A DNA stretch of 10,908 bases from an uncultured Erysipelotrichaceae bacterium. Lineage in GTDB: Bacteria > Bacillota_I > Bacilli_A > Erysipelotrichales > Coprobacillaceae. A program made the position numbers and the translations under genes. Shown one piece after another: positions 1-7,646 of this stretch. The notes beneath the pieces are model-generated. The model searched no databases, had not been told where the DNA came from, and was given only the letters and a program-made list of their open reading frames with translations. The stretch lies in assembly GCA_945981915.1 (NCBI GenBank), contig CAMFRJ010000020.1, positions 1 through 10,908 of the forward strand. Reading direction: 5' to 3'. Each line of letters begins with the position of its first letter. The first letter of the stretch is position 1.

Positions 1-717
1 CAGTATCACTAGAGATACCACTTGTATCGTATTTTGAACTTCTTCTTTTGAATTGCTTTGTCCACCAAATTCAATTAAAATCGTATGATCATAAAGACCT
101 TGATTATAATGATTTTGCTTCACCATGATACCTCTAGAAATCCCTTCTACATATTCATTCGCTTTTTGAGACAATGTTTGACATAATTGATTGACACTAT
201 CAAACTTCCCACTGCTCTTTCCTACAACAAACATAATCTTGGCATATGATTTTTGATTGACAGTTACTGTTGAATACTTCTTATCAACACTGTCACGATG
301 AAAATCAATGATCAAATCATAATTTCCATTTTGTTGAACTGCTGATTCTAAATACATTTTAGAAACAACATAAGATTTATTATAGGCAATATGATGAATA
401 TTTTTATAATTTTCAAAATCATTTTCTTCTACATCACAATAATATCCATATTGATTTAAACATTCTTTTAAATATGCTGCTCCTAAACGTACATTATATC
501 CATTATACTCTTCACTTTGATGGGTATTATAGATATGAATTCTATGACTAGATGTTACACTCGTATTCGTTGCTACTGGTGTACTCGTTACTGTCTGTGA
601 AGTAGAGATAGCTTTATAGACTTGAACATGTTGGATACTATACGTAGGTAAATAGAGGATAAGTAAAAAAATAATCATCAATTTTAATATTATTTGAATA
701 GAGACCTTCAGATTCAT
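1..717 (-). CDS. spoIIP: Stage II sporulation protein P (5' part, runs off left edge)
   Basis: SpoIIP is a membrane-anchored peptidoglycan amidase/endopeptidase that works with SpoIID and SpoIIM to thin septal wall during engulfment (family knowledge). I translated the minus strand from the ATG at 717-715; 239 codons stay open to the window edge. Residues about 7-25 form one hydrophobic membrane segment, about 30-58 a Ser/Thr-rich linker, and the amidase domain follows. Its hallmarks are IYNTHQSEEY (H66, E69), IIDFHRDSV (H140) and LIEFGG (E216), the expected zinc and catalytic positions. The start is supported by AAGGTGAT four bases upstream. The gene lies 31 bases behind gpr, almost certainly in one operon, matching the gpr-spoIIP order in Bacillus. 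The linker is very short, so the whole protein would be about 250-260 residues against roughly 400 in B. subtilis. The C-terminus is outside the window. Confidence 0.9.
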   Translation of the reverse strand, partial: MNLKVSIQIILKLMIIFLLILYLPTYSIQHVQVYKAISTSQTVTSTPVATNTSVTSSHRIHIYNTHQSEEYNGYNVRLGAAYLKECLNQYGYYCDVEENDFENYKNIHHIAYNKSYVVSKMYLESAVQQNGNYDLIIDFHRDSVDKKYSTVTVNQKSYAKIMFVVGKSSGKFDSVNQLCQTLSQKANEYVEGISRGIMVKQNHYNQGLYDHTILIEFGGQSNSKEEVQNTIQVVSLVIL

Positions 718-720
718 CAA

Positions 721-738
721 ATCACCTTATTACAAGGT
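721..738 (-). promoter_or_regulatory. spoIIP: spoIIP RBS inside a small hairpin
   Basis: On the minus strand the spoIIP Shine-Dalgarno (AAGGTGAT, 728-721) forms the 3' arm of a perfect 5-bp stem: ACCTT (738-734), five-base loop, AAGGT (728-724). The stem could weakly mask the RBS and tune SpoIIP yield relative to GPR. It is short and AT-rich, so the regulatory role is speculation; the RBS itself is clear. Confidence 0.4.
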
Positions 739-748
739 ATGATACTTC

Positions 749-1702
749 TTATGATTTATACCTTAAATCATTTAAGCTTTTCGCAATGATTGCACTTAAT
801 ATTTCGACATGTTCATCAATTTGTTTATCAGACATGACATAATTACAATCAATAGGATCTAAGACCTCAAATAATAATGTTTGTAATTCTTCATCGTTTA
901 ACAAACCAATATATCCTAATAAAGATTGTACCTGTTTTTGTGTTAATTTTCCTTGATATTTTCTTTTTCCTATCTTCAAACGACTGGCAGGATTTAAAGA
1001 ATCGCCAAAATAATCTTTGATAAATCCCAATGTATCTTTTAATAAAGAAGATACATAGATTACCGTTGGCACTCCAATAGCAATCACTTGACAACCTAGA
1101 TTTTCTTCATTGATTGCTTTGCGATGATTGCCAATACCACTTCCCGGGTGAATCCCAACATCATTGATTTGTATAACATGCCCAAGTTTTTGATAATCAC
1201 TAGCACATAATGCATCAATGACAATCACCGTATCAATATGATATTGGTCAACAATAGCGCGTATTACATCAACTGTTTCCATTCCCGTTTGATACATAAC
1301 TCCGGGAATCATCGCTAAAATATCATAATAGTGTTTTTCTAACCTGACACAATCGTCTAAAAAATGAGTCACGCGAATATCTCTGAGACTTCTTGGTCCA
1401 ATAGCATCACTGGTTAAATACATATTTCCTAAACCAACAACAAGTATAGTTGGATAATCATCTTGATCAATAAGAAATTGTATTTTTTCTTTTAACTTTT
1501 GACTGATCATTGGTGAAAAATAATCTTTAAAGAAAAATTCAATATAATTCCCTTTTTGGAAATGTTGATAGGGTTGAAGAATTTGATATTGTTCAATTTT
1601 TAGATGATCATAGTCTTCGATAACCCTTTGATAATGTGTCCCTTCTTTTAAAGATTCTACTGTTTCATTTGCTAAATCACTATGTGTTGTTCGTTTATCC
1701 AT
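749..1702 (-). CDS. gpr: Germination (spore) protease GPR
   Basis: GPR degrades the small acid-soluble proteins that coat spore DNA, supplying amino acids at germination; it is made in the forespore as an inactive zymogen (peptidase family A25). The 317-residue protein carries the family signatures in order: HSDLANE at 7-13 (autoprocessing site, usually TDLAxE), GLGNMYLTSDAIGP at 90-103 with D99, MIPGVMYQTG at 131-140, VIVIDAL at 159-165 with D163, HPGSGIGNHRK at 185-195 and VIAIGVPTVI at 206-215. D99 and D163 correspond to the two essential aspartates. Length is slightly under the usual 360-370. No other in-frame start exists before an upstream stop, so the pro-sequence is only about seven residues. 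RBS GGTGAT is close to the ATG. Divergent from rpsT and followed by spoIIP. I found no convincing sigma-G or sigma-F promoter in the 60 bases upstream. Confidence 0.95.
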   Translation of the reverse strand: MDKRTTHSDLANETVESLKEGTHYQRVIEDYDHLKIEQYQILQPYQHFQKGNYIEFFFKDYFSPMISQKLKEKIQFLIDQDDYPTILVVGLGNMYLTSDAIGPRSLRDIRVTHFLDDCVRLEKHYYDILAMIPGVMYQTGMETVDVIRAIVDQYHIDTVIVIDALCASDYQKLGHVIQINDVGIHPGSGIGNHRKAINEENLGCQVIAIGVPTVIYVSSLLKDTLGFIKDYFGDSLNPASRLKIGKRKYQGKLTQKQVQSLLGYIGLLNDEELQTLLFEVLDPIDCNYVMSDKQIDEHVEILSAIIAKSLNDLRYKS

Positions 1703-1763
1703 GTTATCACCATATACATCTTTCCCACTTTTTTACAAAATACTCTTTGGTTACAAAAAAATG

Positions 1764-1792
1764 TTGCAATTATGTGGGTTTTTATATATAAT
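1764..1792 (+). promoter_or_regulatory. rpsT: Vegetative promoter of rpsT
   Basis: A sigma-A type promoter: -35 TTGCAA (1764-1769), a 17-base spacer, and a perfect -10 TATAAT (1787-1792). Transcription should start near 1798-1800, giving a leader of about 27 bases with GAGGTGA (1813-1819) as RBS. Confidence 0.8.
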
Positions 1793-1809
1793 AAAAAAGC
1801 AAATTGCAA
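1764..1809. repeat. Inverted repeat flanking the rpsT -10 box
   Basis: TTGCAATT (1764-1771) and AATTGCAA (1802-1809) are perfect inverted copies separated by 30 bases. The left arm covers the -35 box, the right arm the start of the transcript. Because the left arm is upstream of the transcription start it cannot form an RNA hairpin, so any role would be as a DNA operator. Chance in AT-rich DNA is a real alternative. Confidence 0.35.
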
Positions 1810-1825
1810 AGCGAGGTGAAAGATC

Positions 1826-2086
1826 ATGGCAAATATGAAACAACAAATTAAACGTTATAAAAACGATAACAAAAAAAGAGCAAAAAACGCTTCTTACAAA
1901 TCAGCATTAAAAACTTGCATTAAAAAGGTATTAGCTGAAGTTGAAGCTGGAAATAAAGAAGCTGCTGTTGTTGCTTACAACAAAGCTGCTAGTAAATTAG
2001 ATGCATCTGTATCTAAAGGCATTCATCATAAAAACTATGCTAACAGACAAAAATCTAGATTAGCTAAATTAGTCAACTCTATCTAA
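1826..2086 (+). CDS. rpsT: 30S ribosomal protein S20
   Basis: S20 is a primary 16S rRNA-binding protein that helps assemble the 30S subunit. The 86-residue, lysine-rich product has the usual size and layout: basic start MANMKQQIKRYKNDNKKR, a long helical middle, and the conserved ending GIHHKNYANRQKSRLAKLV. Start supported by GAGGTGA six bases upstream and by a strong promoter. Divergent from gpr, as next to rpsT in Bacillus. The stop codon lies in the loop of the following terminator hairpin. Confidence 0.97.
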   Translation: MANMKQQIKRYKNDNKKRAKNASYKSALKTCIKKVLAEVEAGNKEAAVVAYNKAASKLDASVSKGIHHKNYANRQKSRLAKLVNSI

Positions 2087-2103
2087 TCGATGGAGTTTTT
2101 TTT
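2075..2103 (+). terminator. Intrinsic terminator overlapping the end of rpsT
   Basis: Nine-base arms AACTCTATC (2075-2083) and GATGGAGTT (2089-2097) pair with one G-U wobble around a five-base loop, followed by a T run through 2103. The rpsT stop codon (2084-2086) is in the loop. The pepF RBS starts only five bases after the T run. Confidence 0.8.
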
Positions 2104-2122
2104 GTATAAAGGAGAAAATTGT

Positions 2123-3892
2123 ATGGAAAGAGAAGATATCGAAGAAAAATACAAATGGGATCTTTCTAAAATATATCATGATCCTCAAGATTTTTATAAA
2201 GACATTGATACTTGTCAATCATTATTAGACCAATTAGCGACTTTTGAAGGAAAACTCAGTGAAAACATTGAAACTTTTATTGATTTTCTCACAAAGAAAG
2301 ATGATCTATCAAAACTCATCAATAAAGCTTATTGTTTTGCTCACTTACACTGTGATGTTGAACCAAAAAATCAAGATTATCAAAAAATGATGGCAACAGC
2401 TTTATCACTTTTACAACAAGCCAGTGTCACATTGGTCTATGTTGATAATGAAATTTGTAAAAATGATGTAAAGATCAAAGAATTCTTAAAAGACAACAGA
2501 TTAGCCTCTTATCGTTATACTGTCAATAATCTATTAGCCTATAAACCTCATTTATTAGATGAACAACAAGAAATGTTGATTGCAAAAGTAGATAATATAT
2601 CAGATATTTCAGAACAAGTTTTTGATTCATTACGTTTAGAATTTGAAGATGTTGAAGTCAATGGTCAAAAGAAAACATTGAATCAGGCAACATTGACAGA
2701 ATTCTTAAAAAATAAAGATGTCAATGTCAGAAAAGATGCTTATCATAAATTTTTTAAAGAATACAAGAAATTTGAAAACACTTATGCCACAACCTTAGCT
2801 GGTGTCATGAAAAAAGATGCTTTTTATAGTGATGTCAGACATTTTGACTCACCATTAGAAGCCAGTGTCTTTAATGATGATGTTCCAAGTTCTTTGTTCT
2901 TCAAAATATTAGATAAAGCAAACAATGAATATCGTTATTTATTTCACCGTTATAATCAATTAAAAAAAGAATTATTAAAGATTGATGATTTTTATAATTA
3001 TGATCTCAATATCCCTTTAGTTAAGAATGTATCTCAAAAATTAACTATTGAGCAATGTTTTGAAATCATTGAAAAAGCATTAGCTCCTTTTGGTCAAGAC
3101 TATTTAAATATTATTCATCAAGCAAAAGAAGAAAGATGGATTGACTATTATCCTACAACAGGAAAACGTCAAGGAGCTTATAGTAGTGGTAGCTATTTAA
3201 CACAACCATATATCTTAATGAATTTTATTGGTGATTACAATTCTATGTCTACATTAATTCATGAATTAGGACATAGTGTTCACACTTATCTTTCTAATCA
3301 CAATCAAGAATTTATCAATAGTCACTATCGTATTTTTGTCGCTGAAGTCGCTTCTACAGTCAATGAAACATTATTGATCAATTACATGATGGAACATGCC
3401 AAAACATCAGAAGAAAAAAGATACTACATTTATGAGCAGTTAGAAAATTGTGTTGGTTTAATCTTTAGGCAGCCTATGTTTGCTGATTTTGAACATAGAC
3501 TGCATACGATGGCACAAAATAATGAACCCATGTCATCAAAGATCATTACTGATTTATACGCTAAGTTGAGCCAAGAGTATTTTGGTGATGCTGTAAAAAT
3601 GGATGAACTTGTTGGCTGGTCATGTTACTATGTTCCACATTTTTACTATGACTATTATGTCTATAAATATACTTTAGGTATGACTGTTGCCTTAGCTATT
3701 GTTAAACGTATTTTACAAGGAGACCAAAAACAAATCGAACAATATTTAAACTTCTTAAAATCAGGTGGCAAAGAATCACCAGTAGACTTATTAACACATG
3801 CAGGTGTTAATCCATTGGATGACGCTATTTATGATGATGCTTTCCATTATTTTGAAGATTTATTAAATGAGTTTGAAAAGTTATCTAAATAA
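2123..3892 (+). CDS. pepF: Oligoendopeptidase F (M3 metallopeptidase)
   Basis: PepF is a cytosolic zinc peptidase that cuts short oligopeptides, usually in peptide nutrition and turnover. The 589-residue product has the M3B layout: an all-helical N-terminal half and a C-terminal catalytic half with HELGH (H380, E381, H384) and the third zinc ligand E408 in AEVASTVNE. The family-typical GKRQGAYSSGSY precedes the zinc motif and an aromatic-rich YYVPHFYYDYYVYKY region follows it. Length matches the family (about 600). I place the start at 2123 because AAAGGAG (2108-2114) is eight bases upstream; the in-frame ATG at 2090 lies in the arm of the rpsT terminator and has no RBS. No promoter is visible between terminator and RBS, so transcription probably reads through from rpsT. 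Confidence 0.95.
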   Translation: MEREDIEEKYKWDLSKIYHDPQDFYKDIDTCQSLLDQLATFEGKLSENIETFIDFLTKKDDLSKLINKAYCFAHLHCDVEPKNQDYQKMMATALSLLQQASVTLVYVDNEICKNDVKIKEFLKDNRLASYRYTVNNLLAYKPHLLDEQQEMLIAKVDNISDISEQVFDSLRLEFEDVEVNGQKKTLNQATLTEFLKNKDVNVRKDAYHKFFKEYKKFENTYATTLAGVMKKDAFYSDVRHFDSPLEASVFNDDVPSSLFFKILDKANNEYRYLFHRYNQLKKELLKIDDFYNYDLNIPLVKNVSQKLTIEQCFEIIEKALAPFGQDYLNIIHQAKEERWIDYYPTTGKRQGAYSSGSYLTQPYILMNFIGDYNSMSTLIHELGHSVHTYLSNHNQEFINSHYRIFVAEVASTVNETLLINYMMEHAKTSEEKRYYIYEQLENCVGLIFRQPMFADFEHRLHTMAQNNEPMSSKIITDLYAKLSQEYFGDAVKMDELVGWSCYYVPHFYYDYYVYKYTLGMTVALAIVKRILQGDQKQIEQYLNFLKSGGKESPVDLLTHAGVNPLDDAIYDDAFHYFEDLLNEFEKLSK

Positions 3893-3900
3893 TTTATAAT
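3873..3900 (+). promoter_or_regulatory. ispG: Candidate promoter of ispG at the end of pepF
   Basis: TTGAAA (3873-3878), a 16-base spacer and a perfect TATAAT (3895-3900) straddle the pepF stop codon. The predicted start, near 3907, coincides with the ispG RBS, so the leader would be only about 11 bases. The boxes are good, but TATAAT is not rare in AT-rich DNA. Confidence 0.5.
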
Positions 3901-3917
3901 AGTATTAGGTGATGCAT

Positions 3918-4973
3918 ATGAAAAGAAATGAAACAAGATCATTTAAAGTTGGGAATCTCACTTTAGGTGGCAATAATGATGTCATTATTCAATCAATGAC
4001 AAATACAAAAACAAAAAATGTTGAAGCAACCGTAAAACAAATTAAAGAATTAGAAAATGCTGGTTGTCAAATTGTCAGAATGGCTGTTTTTGATCAAGAA
4101 GATGCTTACGCTATTAAGGAAATCAAAAAACAGGTTCATGTTCCTTTAATTGCTGATATTCATTTTGATTATCGTTTGGCACTGATTGCAATTGAATCAG
4201 GGATTGATAAAATCAGAATTAATCCTGGAAATATTGGAAGTGACGAAAAAACGAGAGCAGTTGTTGAGGCTTGTAAGAAAAATCATATTCCTATTCGTAT
4301 AGGAGTTAATGGTGGTTCTTTAGAAAAAGAAATTTTAGAAAAATATGGAAAACCTACTGCTCAAGGTATGATTGAAAGTGCTAAGAAACATATTGATATC
4401 CTAGAATCATTAGATTTCCATGATTACTGTATTTCTTTAAAATCTTCAAATACAATGTTGACGATTGAAGCTTATACGTTAGCGAGCGAAACTTTTAATT
4501 GCCCACTGCACCTAGGAGTCACTGAAGCAGGAACAAAATTAGGAGGAACAATTAAATCTTCTTTAGGTATTGGAACTTTATTATACAATGGTATTGGTAA
4601 TACCATTAGAGTGTCTTTAAGTGATGATCCTGTAGAAGAAATCAAAGTTGCGAAAACATTATTAAAAGAATTAGATTTGATTAAAAATGTACCTACACTG
4701 GTCTCTTGTCCAACTTGTGGAAGAATTCAATATAATTTGATTCCTGTTGCTAAAGAGATTGAAGACTTTTTAAATAATATTCATAGTGATATTACTGTGG
4801 CCATCATGGGATGTGCTGTTAATGGTCCAGGTGAAGCCAAAAATGCTGATATCGGTATTGCTGGTGGTGTCAAAGAGGGATTATTAATTAAAAAAGGTGA
4901 AATTATAAAAAAAGTGAAACAGGAAGATATGGTTGAAACTTTAAAAGAAGAAATCTTAAAGATGGTGAATTAA
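3918..4973 (+). CDS. ispG: 4-hydroxy-3-methylbut-2-enyl diphosphate synthase (GcpE/IspG)
   Basis: IspG reductively opens MEcPP to HMBPP, the penultimate step of the MEP isoprenoid pathway, using a [4Fe-4S] cluster. The 351-residue protein is the short bacterial form: a TIM-barrel domain (about 1-245, with [22 protein letters not shown] and [12 protein letters not shown]) and a C-terminal cluster domain. Cluster ligands are visible: C264 and C267 in SCPTCGR, C299 and E306 in [13 protein letters not shown] at 3918 is chosen because AGGTGA (3907-3912) is five bases upstream; the GTG at 3909 and ATG at 3912 lie within that RBS. Presence of this gene indicates the organism makes isoprenoids by the MEP route. 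In Bacillus it is also near cshB and nfo, as here. Confidence 0.97.
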   Translation: MKRNETRSFKVGNLTLGGNNDVIIQSMTNTKTKNVEATVKQIKELENAGCQIVRMAVFDQEDAYAIKEIKKQVHVPLIADIHFDYRLALIAIESGIDKIRINPGNIGSDEKTRAVVEACKKNHIPIRIGVNGGSLEKEILEKYGKPTAQGMIESAKKHIDILESLDFHDYCISLKSSNTMLTIEAYTLASETFNCPLHLGVTEAGTKLGGTIKSSLGIGTLLYNGIGNTIRVSLSDDPVEEIKVAKTLLKELDLIKNVPTLVSCPTCGRIQYNLIPVAKEIEDFLNNIHSDITVAIMGCAVNGPGEAKNADIGIAGGVKEGLLIKKGEIIKKVKQEDMVETLKEEILKMVN

Positions 4974-4986
4974 TTCACCATCTTTT
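4959..4986 (+). terminator. Terminator-like hairpin at the end of ispG
   Basis: A perfect 11-bp stem, AAGATGGTGAA (4959-4969) with TTCACCATCTT (4974-4984), around a TTAA loop. The ispG stop codon (4971-4973) is in the loop. The T tract is short (four T, then C), so termination may be partial. Confidence 0.65.
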
Positions 4987-5012
4987 CATATATATGTATT
5001 GGAGGCATATTT

Positions 5013-5267
5013 ATGGAAGAACAACTGATTAATCACTTTATTTCATTTGATGATTTTAAAAAAATACATCAAATAGAATCATTGCAATTAAAAGAAGAAG
5101 ATTTACTCATTATTTATCGTATTATAGAAAATAACAAGTTTGTTTTAACAAACGATCACTATTTACCTGCATTATTTCATTATATTAAAGAAAAAACTAG
5201 TCTTGCGACTAGTTTAAAATTAAAAAGCTTATTTCAGGACAATTATTCAATATTTGTAAATGTCTGA
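5013..5267 (+). CDS. Small hypothetical protein, 84 residues
   Basis: I do not recognise this family. A strong RBS (GGAGG, 5001-5005, seven bases from the ATG) and uniform AT-rich codon use argue it is a real gene. The product is a soluble-looking, Leu/Ile/Lys/Glu-rich protein with no signal peptide, membrane segment or cysteine; residues about 24-40 and 52-62 look helical. It follows ispG by 39 bases without room for its own promoter. Its last 25 bases overlap the 3' end of convergent nfo, and nfo's terminator (5191-5215) lies inside its coding sequence. In Bacillus a small gene of unknown function also sits between ispG and cshB; I cannot show homology. Confidence 0.65.
   Translation: MEEQLINHFISFDDFKKIHQIESLQLKEEDLLIIYRIIENNKFVLTNDHYLPALFHYIKEKTSLATSLKLKSLFQDNYSIFVNV
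5191..5215 (-). terminator. Intrinsic terminator of the cshB-nfo operon
   Basis: On the minus strand: AAACTAGTC, GCAA loop, GACTAGTTT, a perfect 9-bp stem capped by a GNRA-type tetraloop, running into six T (5196-5191). It lies 27 bases past the nfo stop. Read on the plus strand the hairpin is followed by A-rich sequence, so it should act only for nfo. Confidence 0.85.
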
Positions 5268-6103
5268 TTTTTTAACATAGTTATTTCTTCTTTATAAGGA
5301 GCTTTTTGGTTGATAAAAGGTGTTTCTAAAATTTTAGGAACATCTTTTATTCTTTCATTGTGTGCCACACCATTTAAAATATCAAAACCTATTTCTCCAT
5401 GACCTAAATTAGCATGTCTATCTTTATGTGCTCCTTTGACATTTTTAGAATCATTAAGATGAACAGCCAATAGATTTTCTAATCCTAAAACACGATCAAA
5501 TTCATCTAAAATAGCATCGAAATTCGAAAGATCATAACCAGCATCATGAATATGACATGTATCTAAACAAATTCCTAATTTTTCAGGATAATCACAATGA
5601 TCGATAATATATTTTAACTGATCAAATGTTGTTCCAACTTCACTACCCTTACCTGCCATTGTTTCTAAAGCAATCTTGCCTTGATATGGTGTTTCTTTAA
5701 GAACCTCATTTAATCCAAGAATAATTTGATTCAAACCCGCTTCAAGCCCTGCTTGAACATGAGAACCGGGATGTAACACCAAAATAGAAGTTCCAATATC
5801 CGCACATCTTTGCAATTCCTGTTTTAAAAAACGAACAGCCAATTCATAAGTTTCTTCTTTAACAGTATTAGCTAAATTAATGATGTAAGGGGCATGAACA
5901 ACAACATTTCTGATATCAATACCAGATTGTTTCATCAAAGCTTTGGCTTCTTCAATCTTTAATTCACTCGTTTCTTTTCTTCTGGTATTTTGAGGAGCTC
6001 CTGTATAAAACATGAAAGTATTAGCCCCATAAGATAAAGCTTCTTTCACTGAAGCCAATAACATGTCTTTCCCTGACATGGAAACATGACTACCAATTAT
6101 CAT
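5243..6103 (-). CDS. nfo: Endonuclease IV (AP endonuclease)
   Basis: Endonuclease IV cuts DNA 5' of abasic sites in base excision repair, using a trinuclear zinc site in a TIM barrel. The 286-residue protein starts [10 protein letters not shown] and has the metal ligands in family order: H70 in VVHAPY, H111 in LVLHPGSH, E147 in ALETMAG, D181 and H184 in [12 protein letters not shown], then [18 protein letters not shown] and the final ILETPF glutamate. [13 protein letters not shown] (31-43) is typical of Firmicute members. I start at 6103, not the in-frame ATG at 6127, because the family begins at this Met and GGAGG lies six bases upstream. The start lies inside the 3' end of cshB (14-base overlap), implying coupled translation. 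The cshB-nfo pair is also adjacent in B. subtilis, where Nfo protects spore DNA. Confidence 0.96.
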   Translation of the reverse strand: MIIGSHVSMSGKDMLLASVKEALSYGANTFMFYTGAPQNTRRKETSELKIEEAKALMKQSGIDIRNVVVHAPYIINLANTVKEETYELAVRFLKQELQRCADIGTSILVLHPGSHVQAGLEAGLNQIILGLNEVLKETPYQGKIALETMAGKGSEVGTTFDQLKYIIDHCDYPEKLGICLDTCHIHDAGYDLSNFDAILDEFDRVLGLENLLAVHLNDSKNVKGAHKDRHANLGHGEIGFDILNGVAHNERIKDVPKILETPFINQKAPYKEEITMLKNQTFTNIE

Positions 6104-7469
6104 TGTCTTCCTCCATTCGTTTTGCAATCTGTGCCTGCCTTGCGCATTCTTTCTTCTGGCGTTTGATATCTTCTCTAATCATGGCACGCTTTTGTTTTTT
6201 AACAACTTGTTCAACTTGATATTTACGTTTTTTCTTATATCCTGGTTTTACTTTTTTTGGTTTTCTAATGATCATCTGAACCTGTCTTTCAAGTTCCGTT
6301 TGTTGTCTGATACGTTTTTTACGTTTTTCTCTTTGACCAAGATCTACAAATTCACCATTCTTTAATTGCATATTCTTAAATTCAATACCTCTTCTTTCAA
6401 GAACTGCAATATTCTTTTCATCATCACTATCATACATAGAATAACATACTCCTGTATAATTACCTCTACCACTACGGCCACTACGATGAATATAAAAATC
6501 AGGTTCTGTAGGTAGTTCCATATTAATGACATGAGATACACCATCAATATCAATACCTCTTGCAGCAATATCAGTAGCAACGATATATTGATATTCATTA
6601 TTGTTGATTTGTCTCATCATTTTCTTTCTTTCACGTGGTTCTAAGTCTCCATGGATTTCTCCAACCTTATAACCATCTTCTCTTAATTGATGAGTTATTT
6701 GAGAGACCTCTGTTCTTTTATTTGCGAAAATAATACAAATATAAGGATCAATGACATTCATGATCTGTTTTAACAAATCATAACGATCTTTATGTTTTGT
6801 CGCCAATAAAATATGTTCCACATTCGCTGTTGTCACTAACTGACTATCAATTTCTACAGTCACTGGACTTTGCATATATTTCTTTAAAAATGGTCGTAAA
6901 TTTTGAGGAATTGTTGCTGAAAAAACAAGCATTTGCAGATCATCAGCCATTTTACCAGCTACAGCATCAATATCTTCTAAATATCCAAACTCTAAAGTCA
7001 TATCAGCTTCATCGACCACAAAGATCTTTGCAGTTGTTATTTTTAAAGCTTGGGCTTCTAAAGAAAGATCTTTAATTCTTCCTGGTGTTCCAATGACAAT
7101 ATGAGGTTGTGTTGATAATTTATTGACAGCTCTTTGTCTATCGCTACCACCAACGACCAATGACACTCTTAACTCTGGTAAATAATCTACGAACTTTTTC
7201 GCATTATTAAATAATTGCATAGCGAGTTCTCTAGTCGGTGCTGTAATGACTGCCTGTACATAATCTTTTGTTGTATCTATTTGACTAACAATAGGTAAGA
7301 GAAAAGCATGTGTTTTCCCTGTTCCTGTCTGTGATATACCAATTACATCTTTTCTTTTTAATACAAGGGGAATGACTTTTTCTTGTATTGGAGTTGGATT
7401 TTGAAATCCCAACTCATCGATTACTTGATAGCAATATCTTTTTAATCCAAAATCTTGAAAAGTTACCAT
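6090..7469 (-). CDS. cshB: DEAD-box RNA helicase CshB
   Basis: CshB-type helicases unwind RNA duplexes at low temperature and in ribosome assembly. The 459-residue protein has all core motifs: Q motif with TPIQ (26-29), SQTGTGKT (46-53), PTRELA (78-83), TPGR (128-131), DEAD (153-156), SAT (184-186), [10 protein letters not shown] (298-307) and HRSGRSGR (328-335). From about 378 the tail is very rich in Lys/Arg, likely an RNA-binding extension. The assignment to CshB over CshA rests on sequence style and on adjacency to nfo and ispG, as in B. subtilis. RBS AGGAGG (7480-7475) is five bases from the ATG. The last codons encode the nfo RBS, and the stop codon lies inside nfo. Confidence 0.93.
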   Translation of the reverse strand: MVTFQDFGLKRYCYQVIDELGFQNPTPIQEKVIPLVLKRKDVIGISQTGTGKTHAFLLPIVSQIDTTKDYVQAVITAPTRELAMQLFNNAKKFVDYLPELRVSLVVGGSDRQRAVNKLSTQPHIVIGTPGRIKDLSLEAQALKITTAKIFVVDEADMTLEFGYLEDIDAVAGKMADDLQMLVFSATIPQNLRPFLKKYMQSPVTVEIDSQLVTTANVEHILLATKHKDRYDLLKQIMNVIDPYICIIFANKRTEVSQITHQLREDGYKVGEIHGDLEPRERKKMMRQINNNEYQYIVATDIAARGIDIDGVSHVINMELPTEPDFYIHRSGRSGRGNYTGVCYSMYDSDDEKNIAVLERRGIEFKNMQLKNGEFVDLGQREKRKKRIRQQTELERQVQMIIRKPKKVKPGYKKKRKYQVEQVVKKQKRAMIREDIKRQKKECARQAQIAKRMEEDNDNW

Positions 7470-7497
7470 AGTATCCTCCTTTTTTTATAGTCAAGTT

Positions 7498-7525
7498 ATT
7501 ATACCATATTCATTTAACTTTTCAA
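7498..7525 (-). promoter_or_regulatory. cshB: Promoter of cshB-nfo
   Basis: Minus strand: -35 TTGAAA (7525-7520), 16-base spacer, perfect -10 TATAAT (7503-7498), with an extended -10 TG one base upstream (TGGTATAAT). The leader would be only about 20-25 bases, so it has no space for a long cold-shock-type 5' UTR. Confidence 0.75.
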
Positions 7526-7646
7526 ATAAATGTTATTGTTTTGTATTATTCTAAAACGAAAAGTTTCATATCATTTCATCAGATGCCTTTTTATTGATAA
7601 ATCATTTGATGATGTAATAATTGTCGTCATATTTTTTAGAAAAACC
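7526..7646. other. Intergenic stretch with nothing recognised
   Basis: Between the cshB promoter and the first recognisable codon of the broken GrpB gene. A plus-strand frame is open from 7530 into the pseudogene, but its translation is hydrophobic, resembles no family I know and lacks an RBS. Seen as spacer or older decayed sequence. Confidence 0.5.

Noticed and set aside
1703..1763. Sigma-G or sigma-F promoter for gpr
   Set aside because: A GGGAAAGATG stretch on the minus strand resembles a sigma-F -10 with one mismatch, but no -35 sits at proper spacing.
2090..2122. Upstream in-frame start for pepF giving 11 extra residues
   Set aside because: The ATG lies in the rpsT terminator arm, has no RBS, and the next ATG has a strong RBS and fits the family start.
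6104..6127. Longer nfo starting at 6127
   Set aside because: The family begins at the later Met, which has GGAGG at proper distance; the extra residues are cshB codons in another frame.
6797..7075. A plus-strand 92-residue gene inside cshB
   Set aside because: It is opposite conserved helicase motifs, so it is a shadow of real coding sequence.
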